From an uncultured Flavobacteriaceae bacterium (lineage in GTDB: Bacteria; Bacteroidota; Bacteroidia; Flavobacteriales; Flavobacteriaceae): a stretch of 64,000 bases of DNA. Position numbers and translations under genes: made by a program. The notes under the pieces are model-generated. The model did no database searches and had not been told where the DNA came from. It saw only the letters and a program-made list of their open reading frames with translations. Shown one piece after another: positions 1 to 8,279 of this stretch (position 1 is its first letter; every line of letters starts with the position of its first letter). Location: positions 1 through 64,000 of the forward strand of contig CANMXP010000019.1 of NCBI GenBank assembly GCA_947501845.1, written 5' to 3'.

Positions 1-5
1 CACAA

Positions 6-167
6 ATAGGATGCGGAGCAAGTTATATAGTGTTGAATTATTGATAATCCTATCGGAATTATCAACAATTCAACATCTCAAAATCATCATTATGAGATAA
101 ATGAAAAATAAATATTAACTTTGAAGAACTTGGCTAGTGCTTTTCATAGGATACGGTGTTAGCACAA
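6..167. repeat. cassette-type repeat segment beside the first gene
   Basis: Direct copies ATAGGATGCGG (6-16) and ATAGGATACGG (146-156) lie here. TATATAGTGTT at 24-34 recurs exactly at 43369-43379 and 43996-44006, each time on the 3' side of a small minus-strand gene. GTTAGCACAA (158-167) is the exact inverse of TTGTGCTAAC at 1000-1009, so the gene between them is framed by a 10-base inverted repeat. The arrangement resembles recombination cassettes, but the proper family is not identified. Confidence 0.45.
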
Positions 168-172
168 GTATT

Positions 173-997
173 TTATAATTCATAACTCCATTTATTTGTC
201 TTTAAATCATAATAAACCCATATATGTCTTATGTACGGAACATTAATTCCTGTCTGTTCGTGTTTTTTTATTTCCCATTTTTTAACTTGACCTATTAATT
301 CAATCGCATCTTTTTCAAATTCCATAATTGGTTTTCTGTTAGTATCTCCAATTTCTATTGTCAAATTAAAAATAGAATCTTTCTTTCTTAACAATTCTCT
401 TTGTCTAGTAACTGATTTTAAGTTGCCATTAGAGTCAATCGAAACATTTAATAATGTCGTTTGTTTTTTATAGTCTTTTATTTTTCCTTTTTCAAGAATA
501 GAATTTATGTCAGTTATATTTTCACAGTAATTAAATCCACTTTCATATTCAAAAATGTAATTTTCAATTTTAAATGAATTACCATTATCTAACATCTTTT
601 GTTCTCTTAAACCAATTGGTCTATAGTCAATAACTTTTGAGTTAGAGCATATTCCACTAAAAGTCAATTTTCCTTTGTATTTAAATGCATAAACTAACCA
701 GTTTTGGTTTTTTTTGGCATTCCAGTCGCAAGAAGTCCATTCTCCAGTATATTCTCCTTCTGCTGTGACATCAAATTCAAGTGTTTTTGGAAAGTCACCA
801 TTTTTATAATGTTTTGAAATATCAAAAGTAACTTTATAAGTCAAACTATCTTTTGCGTAAACTTTTGAAATAATTTTTCCTTCAAAAACATATTCCGACG
901 AATAGTATTCTATTATTGGATTAATTTCATCGCAACTACAAGCAAAAGTCAGGGCTGAAATCAGAATTGTTAATATTGTCAGTATTCGTTTTTTCAT
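173..997 (-). CDS. lipoprotein with NTR/TIMP-like domain
   Basis: The 274-residue protein has a lipoprotein-type signal ending at Cys20, followed at once by a second cysteine (C-S-C). A CxC start, a following segment of the type VFEGKI, and a later WTSCDW...WLVYAF...GICS pattern resemble the netrin/TIMP (NTR-like) fold, in which the N-terminal cysteines form disulfides. The C-terminal half, from about residue 165, is not recognised. It is probably anchored in the outer membrane or periplasm. Transcription runs toward the window start, and no operon partner is visible. The gene is framed by a 10-base inverted repeat, which suggests an inserted cassette rather than part of the neighbouring PUL. 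The NTR assignment is from pattern only; the role is unknown. Confidence 0.7.
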   Translation of the reverse strand: MKKRILTILTILISALTFACSCDEINPIIEYYSSEYVFEGKIISKVYAKDSLTYKVTFDISKHYKNGDFPKTLEFDVTAEGEYTGEWTSCDWNAKKNQNWLVYAFKYKGKLTFSGICSNSKVIDYRPIGLREQKMLDNGNSFKIENYIFEYESGFNYCENITDINSILEKGKIKDYKKQTTLLNVSIDSNGNLKSVTRQRELLRKKDSIFNLTIEIGDTNRKPIMEFEKDAIELIGQVKKWEIKKHEQTGINVPYIRHIWVYYDLKTNKWSYEL

Positions 998-1009
998 ATT
1001 TGTGCTAAC

Positions 1010-1468
1010 TATTATATATAAACAATTGCATTTATTACTCTAATATTTATGGATATACGTAATAAGGTGCGTTTATTTTTATTATAAACAAAGTTAAATA
1101 TTGAAAAATACCTTTTAAGATTAAAAAATACATCGCTTATCTAAAAAATATATTTATTTGTGTTTTTTTAATTCAGAAATTATCATAATCTAGTTATTAA
1201 ATCATTTGTACCAATATAAAAACTATAAAAGTCTCTTATTTTATACGAATTGAAACATATGTGTTACTATTTGTAGCATTAGGTATAAAAATTAGTTCGA
1301 ATTTTAAATACTTTTGAATTCAATAATATACAAGTTGTACTTAAGAGGTTTTGCTATCAATCTTTAATTATAGATTGGTTTAATTAATACGTTTCAATGA
1401 AGTATAAATTAATGAAGAAATAAGAAATAACCGCATAAATATTTAGAGATATACAAAACAAATTACAA
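1010..1468. other. AT-rich intergenic region upstream of GH2
   Basis: No gene is seen here. This stretch separates the cassette-like lipoprotein gene from the GH2/GH3 pair and must carry their promoter. The only promoter-like match noted is TACTTTTG at 1309-1316. Confidence 0.6.
1309..1316 (+). promoter_or_regulatory. candidate -7 element for GH2-GH3
   Basis: TACTTTTG fits the Bacteroidetes -7 consensus TAnnTTTG and is identical to the octamer ahead of the first susC (8243-8250). No TTTG lies at the usual -33 distance, and the leader to the GH2 start would be about 145 bases, so the match is weak. Confidence 0.3.
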
Positions 1469-3937
1469 ATGAATAAAACAAAAACACTTTTTCTTTTTGG
1501 GATGCTAATTCTAGGAGTTTTAGGAAGCAGTAAAGTAAGGGCACAAGACATTAATTTTAATGATGACTGGAAGTTCTACAATGCAGAAGCCGAAGGTGCA
1601 GAGAAGGAGACATTTAACGATGCTAATTGGAGGCATTTAAGCTTGCCTCACGATTGGGCTATTGAAGGACCTTTTGATGTAAAATATAATGCACGTGCAG
1701 GAGGACTTCCATTTCATGGGACAGGTTGGTATCGTAAGCATTTCAAAATGGATGCTAGTACTAAAGGAAAAGTAATAAGAATTGAGTTTGAAGGTGCCAT
1801 GTACAATGCCCATGTATGGGTAAATGGCCAATTTTTAGGAAACCGCCCTTTCGGTTATATTGGTTTTGAGTTCGATATTAGTAAATATTTAAAATACGAT
1901 GGATCTAATAATGTCATTGCAGTACGTTTACAACCAGAAGATTTATCATCGCGTTGGTATCCTGGTGCGGGTTTATATCGTTCGGTATGGTTAAAGATTG
2001 ATAATCCAGTGCATGTTGGGCAATGGGGAACTTATATTACAACGCCTACGGTCACAAAAATGTTAGCCGTAGTACAAAATGAAACCGTCGTAGTAAACAA
2101 AGGTAATAATGAGGTTAAAGCAAACGTAAAACAGGAATATTTCTCGCCCGAAGGCAAATTGGTAGCATCAGTGGACGAAACAATTTCAATCCCTGCTAAT
2201 GCCACCAAAACTTCTGCATTGTTTTGCAATATTGACAATCCGCAACGTTGGGATACTGAAACTCCCAATTTATATGATGTATTGACTACAGTTACACAAA
2301 ATGGAAACGTAGTAGATGTTTATAAAAGTAGAATAGGTTTAAGGTCTATAAGGTATACTAAAGATGGGTTTTTCTTAAATGATAAGCAAGTACGCTTTAA
2401 CGGTGTGTGTTTACATCATGATAATGGCGCTTTAGGAGCAGCTGTGTACCGAAGAGCTGATGAAAGAAAGTTACAGATTATGAAACGCATGGGAGTTAAT
2501 GCTATTCGTACGAGTCATAATCCACCGTCAAGAGAACTTTTGGAGCTTTGTGATGAATTAGGACTTATGGTACAGGACGAAGCATTTGATGTATGGAAAA
2601 TGCAAAAAGTGCCTAACGGATACAATAAGTTTTTTGATGAATGGGGGGAGAGCGATTTAAAAGATATGGTTAAGAGGGACCGTAATCACCCATCAATTGT
2701 TATGTGGAGTATTGGTAATGAAATTATTGAACAAAAGGATACAAAAAATGGTTGGAAAGTTGCGAAGCGACTAAGCGAATATTGTAAAGAAATAGATCCT
2801 ACAAGACCAACTTCTGCGGGGTTTAATCATTACTCGGGACCTTATGATAATAACATGGCACAGCAAGTTGATATAGCTGGAGTAAACTACAAACCAACAC
2901 GATATAGAGATATTCGAAATAAATATCCAGAGTTGCCTATAGTTGGTACTGAAACTTCCAGTTGTACTAGTAGTCGTGGGGTGTACCACTTACCAATTGA
3001 AAAGTATAAAACGCATGAATCTAAACATGTAACAAGTTATGATTTAATAGGTCCAGTTTGGGCATATCCTCCAGATATTGAATTTCATTTTCAAGAACAA
3101 AACCCTCATGTTATGGGTGAGTTTGTTTGGACTGGATTCGATTATTTAGGAGAACCCACACCCTATGGAGGAAGAGACAATTCTACCAATGGGTATTGGA
3201 ATGATGATTGGCCATCTCACAGTTCTTATTTTGGTGCTGTAGATTTATGTGGATTTCCTAAAGATAGATTTTATTTATACCAAAGTCAGTGGACTACAGA
3301 GCCAATGATTCATTTATTACCACATTGGAACTGGAAAGGAATGGAAGGGAAAAATATTCCTGTGTATTGTTACACTAATTGTGATAGTGCAGAGCTTTTT
3401 GTAAATGGAAAATCAATGGGGAAAAGAGTGAAAGGAAAAGATTTAACAGAGATAAAAGTCGATTTTTTAAGATACGAACCAAAAACCTTTAAATCTAAAT
3501 ATAGGCTTTCTTGGAGTGTGCCCTATGAAGCTGGAAATATAAAAGTTGTAGGGTATAATGATGGTAAGCCCGTTCAGGAAAAGCAAATTTTTACAGCTGG
3601 TAAACCCGTTAAGTTGAGCTTATCAGTCGATAGAAGTGTTATCAATTCAGATGGAGAAGATTTGGCCTATGTCACAGTAAGAATAGAAGACAAAGAAGGA
3701 AACCTGTGTCCAGAGGCAAATAATCTAGTAAATTTCTCGGTTAAGGGAGCTGGTGAATTACTTGCTGTCGATAATGGAAATCAAACGAGTTTAGAATCAT
3801 TTCAAGGTAACAGCAGAAAGGCTTTTAACGGTATGTGTTTAGCTATTTTAAAATCATCTAAAAAGTCTGGGAAAATAGAATTAAGTGCTAAATTTAAAGG
3901 CTCAAAATCTAGCCGTATAATCATTCAAACAAAATGA
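1469..3937 (+). CDS. glycoside hydrolase family 2 (beta-galactosidase/beta-glucuronidase type)
   Basis: Exported glycosidase of 822 residues with a signal peptide ending near residue 25 (VRAQ). Order of domains: jelly-roll sugar-binding domain (about 27-185), GH2 Ig-like domain (about 190-295), TIM barrel (about 300-615), a DUF4982-like domain (about 635-705) and a C-terminal Ig-like domain (about 715-822). Family motifs are present: RTSHNPP, then WSIGNE with the predicted acid/base Glu418, and VGTETSS with the predicted nucleophile Glu495. It probably trims beta-linked galactosyl or glucuronosyl residues from imported oligosaccharides in the periplasm. The GH3 gene follows after 62 bases and likely shares its transcript. 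The linked uronate genes would fit a beta-glucuronidase, but sequence alone does not fix specificity within GH2. Confidence 0.93.
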   Translation: MNKTKTLFLFGMLILGVLGSSKVRAQDINFNDDWKFYNAEAEGAEKETFNDANWRHLSLPHDWAIEGPFDVKYNARAGGLPFHGTGWYRKHFKMDASTKGKVIRIEFEGAMYNAHVWVNGQFLGNRPFGYIGFEFDISKYLKYDGSNNVIAVRLQPEDLSSRWYPGAGLYRSVWLKIDNPVHVGQWGTYITTPTVTKMLAVVQNETVVVNKGNNEVKANVKQEYFSPEGKLVASVDETISIPANATKTSALFCNIDNPQRWDTETPNLYDVLTTVTQNGNVVDVYKSRIGLRSIRYTKDGFFLNDKQVRFNGVCLHHDNGALGAAVYRRADERKLQIMKRMGVNAIRTSHNPPSRELLELCDELGLMVQDEAFDVWKMQKVPNGYNKFFDEWGESDLKDMVKRDRNHPSIVMWSIGNEIIEQKDTKNGWKVAKRLSEYCKEIDPTRPTSAGFNHYSGPYDNNMAQQVDIAGVNYKPTRYRDIRNKYPELPIVGTETSSCTSSRGVYHLPIEKYKTHESKHVTSYDLIGPVWAYPPDIEFHFQEQNPHVMGEFVWTGFDYLGEPTPYGGRDNSTNGYWNDDWPSHSSYFGAVDLCGFPKDRFYLYQSQWTTEPMIHLLPHWNWKGMEGKNIPVYCYTNCDSAELFVNGKSMGKRVKGKDLTEIKVDFLRYEPKTFKSKYRLSWSVPYEAGNIKVVGYNDGKPVQEKQIFTAGKPVKLSLSVDRSVINSDGEDLAYVTVRIEDKEGNLCPEANNLVNFSVKGAGELLAVDNGNQTSLESFQGNSRKAFNGMCLAILKSSKKSGKIELSAKFKGSKSSRIIIQTK

Positions 3938-3999
3938 TTTTAAGGCTAAATAAAATTAATAATCGAAAATATATATAATTTATAATCCGTAAAAATCAT

Positions 4000-6168
4000 A
4001 TGAAAATGTACAAGTTAATCCTACTAACTTTTTTGTTTGTATCTGTTTCTATTAGCAGTCAAACATCCAACCAAAAATGGTTCGATACCTCGCTAAGTCA
4101 CGAAGAAAGAATAGATCACTTAATAAAATCAATGACCTTAGAGGAAAAAACATCCCAATTGTTGGATGTTTGCCCTGCTATTGAACGCTTAAATATTCCA
4201 GAATACAATTGGTGGAACGAAGCATTGCACGGTGTAGCGAGAAACGGACGGGCAACGGTATTCCCTCAAGCTATTGCTTTTGGTGCTACTTTCGACGAAG
4301 ATCTAATTTACCGTGTAGGAACAGCTATTTCAGATGAAGCCAGAGCAAAATATAATGAGGCTATCAAAATAAACAACAGAGGGAGGTATGCAGGTCTAAC
4401 GTTCTGGTCTCCTAATATCAATATTTTTAGAGACGCACGTTGGGGGCGTGGTCAAGAAACTTATGGAGAAGATCCTTTTTTAACCAGTAGAATAGGGGTG
4501 AATTTTGTAAAAGGTTTACAAGGTGATAACCCTGATTATATGAAAGCAGCTGCATGTGCTAAGCATTATGCAGTGCATTCTGGACCAGAAGAATTAAGGC
4601 ATGAGTTTGATGCTGTAGTTAATAAAAAAGATTTATTTGAAACGTATTTACCAGCTTTTAAAGCTTTGGTACAGGAAGCAAAAGTAGAAGGTGTAATGGG
4701 GGCTTATAACCGTACGTTGGGTGAACCGTGTACAGGGAGTCCTTATCTATTGCAAGATATTTTGAGAGACCAATGGGGTTTTAAAGGATACATTGTTTCA
4801 GATTGTGGTGCTATAAGTGATTTTCATAGGTTTCATAAAGTAACGAAAACACCAGAAGAATCCGCAGCTTTAGCTCTAATAAATGGTACTACAATTAACT
4901 GTGGAAATGTTTATAAAGTTTTAAAATCTGCTCTGGAGCAAAAATTAATCACGGAAAAATTAATTGATAAACGATTAAAAGAAAGTTTTTTAACGCGTTT
5001 TAAGTTAGGCATGTTCGATCCTATTGGTACAAATCCTTATGACAAAATAACGACAGAGGTTGTCAATTCAGAAGAGCATAGAGCCTTAGCAAGGGAGGTT
5101 GCCGAAAAATCGGTAGTGCTTCTAAAGAATAAAAACAATATTCTTCCTTTGAAGAAAGATACCAGAACGGTTTACGTCGTAGGGCCCAATGCATCTAGTG
5201 AAGAAGTTTTATTAGGAAACTACTATGGCTTAACGGGTAGTTCGCAAACCATTTTAGATGGTATTGTGAGCTCGGTAAGTGTTGGTACAAGTATTAATTA
5301 TAAATACGGTGTTTTACCTTTTAGAGATAATTTAAACCCTATAGATTGGGCTACAGGTGATGCCGCTAAAGCTGATGTAACTATCGCTGTAATGGGAATT
5401 TCTGGTTTATTAGAAGGAGAAGAAGGTGAGGCATTGGCGTCAACCTTTAAAGGAGATAAAGACAATTTAAAACTTCCTGAAAATCAAATAAATTTCATTA
5501 AAAAAATTAGACAGAAATCTAAAAAACCACTGGTTTTGATTTTAACAGGAGGAAGTCCAATCGCAATTCCAGAACTTCATGATCTAGTTGATGCTGTTGT
5601 TTTTGCATGGTACCCTGGTGAAGAGGGAGGAACTGCTGTAGCAGATATTTTATTTGGAGATGTTTCGCCTTCAGGTAAGCTCCCTATAACTTTTCCTAAA
5701 TCTATTGACCAATTACCTGCATACGATGATTATAATATGACGGGTAGAACTTATAAATATATGGTTAAAGAGCCTCTATATCCGTTTGGGTTTGGACTGT
5801 CGTACACAACATTTGCATATAAGAACTTAACAGTTGATCGTAAATATAAAGCTTCGGTTGAAATTACTAACACAGGAGATTATGATGCACAAGAAGTCGT
5901 ACAATTGTACATTAGCTCACCTTTAGCAGGAAAAAAAGACCCGATTTACGATTTGAAAGCGTTTAAAAGAGTCCAACTAAAACCTGGTGAAACAAAAACA
6001 ATTTCCTTTAATTTATCTAAAGAAACTTTTAATCAGTTTAATCAAGAAGGAAAAGAAGTTTTAAGAAAAGGAGATTATACTGTTTATATAGGTGGTTCGT
6101 TACCTTCCCAGCGTAGTTTGGATTTGGGAGCATCCAAACCTGCTTTAACAACGGTTAAGGTTAAGTAA
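4000..6168 (+). CDS. glycoside hydrolase family 3 (beta-glucosidase/beta-xylosidase type)
   Basis: Secreted or periplasmic 722-residue exo-glycosidase. The signal peptide covers about 20 residues. The GH3 N-terminal barrel (about 40-330) carries KHYAVHSGPE and IVSDCGA, where Asp268 is the predicted nucleophile. The GH3 C-terminal alpha/beta domain is at about 365-590 and a fibronectin-III-like domain at about 625-700, the normal three-domain layout and length. The HSGPE signature is common in xylosidase-like GH3 enzymes, so release of beta-xylosyl or beta-glucosyl ends is likely. It follows the GH2 gene on the same strand, and a strong hairpin lies just downstream. Exact specificity is an inference. 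Confidence 0.93.
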   Translation: MKMYKLILLTFLFVSVSISSQTSNQKWFDTSLSHEERIDHLIKSMTLEEKTSQLLDVCPAIERLNIPEYNWWNEALHGVARNGRATVFPQAIAFGATFDEDLIYRVGTAISDEARAKYNEAIKINNRGRYAGLTFWSPNINIFRDARWGRGQETYGEDPFLTSRIGVNFVKGLQGDNPDYMKAAACAKHYAVHSGPEELRHEFDAVVNKKDLFETYLPAFKALVQEAKVEGVMGAYNRTLGEPCTGSPYLLQDILRDQWGFKGYIVSDCGAISDFHRFHKVTKTPEESAALALINGTTINCGNVYKVLKSALEQKLITEKLIDKRLKESFLTRFKLGMFDPIGTNPYDKITTEVVNSEEHRALAREVAEKSVVLLKNKNNILPLKKDTRTVYVVGPNASSEEVLLGNYYGLTGSSQTILDGIVSSVSVGTSINYKYGVLPFRDNLNPIDWATGDAAKADVTIAVMGISGLLEGEEGEALASTFKGDKDNLKLPENQINFIKKIRQKSKKPLVLILTGGSPIAIPELHDLVDAVVFAWYPGEEGGTAVADILFGDVSPSGKLPITFPKSIDQLPAYDDYNMTGRTYKYMVKEPLYPFGFGLSYTTFAYKNLTVDRKYKASVEITNTGDYDAQEVVQLYISSPLAGKKDPIYDLKAFKRVQLKPGETKTISFNLSKETFNQFNQEGKEVLRKGDYTVYIGGSLPSQRSLDLGASKPALTTVKVK

Positions 6169-6198
6169 CTTAACAACTTATTTTTTATTTAGGCTTTA

Positions 6199-6245
6199 AA
6201 AACAGCTATTTACTTTTTTTAAACGTGAAAGCAAATAGCTGTTTT
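6199..6245. terminator. hairpin terminator between convergent GH3 and sulfatase genes
   Basis: AAAACAGCTATTT (6199-6211) pairs perfectly with AAATAGCTGTTTT (6233-6245). The arms are U/A-rich on both sides and sit between the ends of two convergent genes, so the hairpin could work in both directions. Confidence 0.7.
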
Positions 6246-6266
6246 AGCATCCTATTCTTATTAACT

Positions 6267-7763
6267 TTACAACTTCTTTGACGATTTTCCCTTAATTTCA
6301 TCCTTAATCAAAGCAGTATTTGATGAATTAGGATCTGTATCTCCAGAACCTTCAAAAACATCTTTAGCCCATTTATCGTGAAGTTTCCTTAACTTTTTAA
6401 CAATCTTTGGATATTTCTTGGCATAATTTATTTCTTCTGGATTTTCATCATCTAAATTTGCTAAATAATATTCGGGCATTTCAAATTCTTTTTCAGGATG
6501 ATTGGAGTATTTACCAGTAGTATCATACCCTTTGTAAATAAGTTTCCATGAGCCATCTTTTACAGCCCACATATGCTGCCACATCCAATGAAGTTCTTTG
6601 TGCTCTGTAGGCGCATCTTTATAAAGAATAATAGGCAAGGCACTTTTGCCATCAAGCTTATTTTTTGGAGTAGGAATATCCAGAATATCACAAATGGTAG
6701 GAAGAATATCTAAATTAACAATAGTTTGGTCTCTAACCTCTCCTTTAGGAAATTTTTTGGGATAGCTTATTATAGCAGGAACCCGTATGCCACCTTCAAA
6801 AAAACTACCTTTGGCACCACGCCACTTACCCGTATAACCGCCGCCGCCATTACCACCATAGCTAACATCCCAATTATAGTAATCTTCGGTAGAATGCCCA
6901 TTGTCGCTCATATAAATCACTATGGTATTATCCTTAAGTCCAGTGGTTTCAATTTTATGTAAAACTTCTCCAATTTTTTTATCCATGGTAGAAATCATAG
7001 GAGCATAGGAGCTTCTTGGCCATTTCAAATGCTTGTATTGTTCTGTGAAAGTAGAATCTGCTTGCTCTGGATAATGTGGTAAATTAAAGGGTAAATACAA
7101 AAAGAAAGGCGTATTGGCATTTTTTTCTATAAACTTACTAGCTTCGGCCACCTGAAGATCTGGAAAATATTCACCATCTCTATGAATTTCTTTTTTGCCA
7201 TCGTATAGATCATGAAATTGAGGACGTTGCCATTTCGCATGAAGAAAACGATGGGAGTAATAATCAATAAAGCCCCCTCTAAAACCAAAAAAAGTGTCGA
7301 AACCTTGGTCTAATGGCCCATGATCCATCAAGGCACCCAAATGCCACTTGCCAATAATGCCTGTTTTATAACCGTAGTTTTTTAGATGTTCTGCAATAGT
7401 AACCTCTTTTAAATTCATGACCCTGCCCACCTTATCGTTGGGAGAACATGATGTCCAATTATTAACACCACTTCGCTGTGGCGCCCTTCCTGTTAGCAAT
7501 GAAGCTCGAGAAGGACAACAAACGGTATGGGCATACGCATGTGTAAACTTGACACCTTCTTGAGCCAAACCATCTAAAACAGGTGTTTTTATGTCTGTTG
7601 CTCCATATGAGCCTAAATCTAGAGTACCTTGGTCATCAACATAAATTAATACGATATTTGGGTATTTATCGGATGCTTTATTTTTATGATTTACAATGTT
7701 GTTTCTAGTTTGAGAATAGCTCGATGTAATGGCAACTAAAAAGAAAATGATAATTTTTTTCAT
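6267..7763 (-). CDS. S1 family sulfatase (formylglycine type)
   Basis: The 498-residue type I sulfatase has an N-terminal signal peptide (cleavage near residue 18). The maturation motif C-C-P-S-R-A-S-L-L-T-G-R begins at Cys82, the residue predicted to become formylglycine; Asp43 and Asp44 (VDD) are expected calcium ligands. GKWHLG and the later TGKWRGAKGSFFEGGIRVP region are also typical of arylsulfatase-A-like enzymes. It should remove sulfate esters from the PUL substrate in the periplasm. It is divergent from susC across 516 bases, and the two upstream sides share a 12-base repeat (7825-7836 and 8120-8131). No sulfatase-maturing enzyme is encoded in the window. The precise S1 subfamily cannot be told here. 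Confidence 0.93.
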   Translation of the reverse strand: MKKIIIFFLVAITSSYSQTRNNIVNHKNKASDKYPNIVLIYVDDQGTLDLGSYGATDIKTPVLDGLAQEGVKFTHAYAHTVCCPSRASLLTGRAPQRSGVNNWTSCSPNDKVGRVMNLKEVTIAEHLKNYGYKTGIIGKWHLGALMDHGPLDQGFDTFFGFRGGFIDYYSHRFLHAKWQRPQFHDLYDGKKEIHRDGEYFPDLQVAEASKFIEKNANTPFFLYLPFNLPHYPEQADSTFTEQYKHLKWPRSSYAPMISTMDKKIGEVLHKIETTGLKDNTIVIYMSDNGHSTEDYYNWDVSYGGNGGGGYTGKWRGAKGSFFEGGIRVPAIISYPKKFPKGEVRDQTIVNLDILPTICDILDIPTPKNKLDGKSALPIILYKDAPTEHKELHWMWQHMWAVKDGSWKLIYKGYDTTGKYSNHPEKEFEMPEYYLANLDDENPEEINYAKKYPKIVKKLRKLHDKWAKDVFEGSGDTDPNSSNTALIKDEIKGKSSKKL

Positions 7764-7824
7764 AGGATAATTTATAATGGCTTTTGTCTGAGCAAATTTC
7801 TTACATAGACCATTATTTAGTTAT

Positions 7825-8131
7825 CACAATTCTTGCGAATAATAACATTTTTATCCCAAGCATAATACTGATGACTTCAATTTTAGGTTTTTTAGCTGTT
7901 TTTTTGAAAGGCTAATCCGATTAAGTATAAAGATAAGGTATTGAAACCTGTCTTTATAATTGTAATAGTAATTAATACAAATATTACATGCATTAACCCT
8001 AAGCTATTAGAATGTTAATATGCAGATTTTAGAATAGTGTTGTGTTGTATTGTTTTGATTTTGAGTTGATTAAATTGTATTTTTTTGTTAGAAATATATT
8101 CTGGTTTCTAATAGATTAACACAATTCTTGC
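7825..8131. repeat. 12-base direct repeat pair, candidate regulator sites
   Basis: CACAATTCTTGC occurs at 7825-7836, 62 bases before the sulfatase start, and at 8120-8131, about 150 bases before susC. Flanks are also alike (TTAT/TTAA before, GAA/AAA after). One copy per divergent promoter suggests a shared activator site, with the nearby hybrid two-component regulator as the obvious candidate. Confidence 0.4.
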
Positions 8132-8242
8132 AAAGAAACTTCACTTTCTTATCTATTTGATTATTAAGGAATACCTAAAAATTAAGTGCTAAAATTTCTA
8201 ATTTTTGAAATATTCGTGTCAATAAATGAGGTTTATTGAAAA

Positions 8243-8250
8243 TACTTTTG
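8243..8250 (+). promoter_or_regulatory. candidate -7 element of the first susCD operon
   Basis: TACTTTTG matches TAnnTTTG and would give a leader of roughly 20-25 bases to the susC start at 8280. No good -33 TTTG is seen, which is common at activated promoters. Confidence 0.4.
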
Positions 8251-8279
8251 TGTATAGAATAAACTAAATTAATGACCGT

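Larger units (their letters stand above)
7764..8279. other. divergent promoter region, sulfatase/susC
   Basis: No gene is seen. The AT-rich region carries the 5' sides of the sulfatase (leftward) and of susC (rightward). It holds a 12-base exact direct repeat and a candidate -7 element, annotated separately. Confidence 0.6.
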
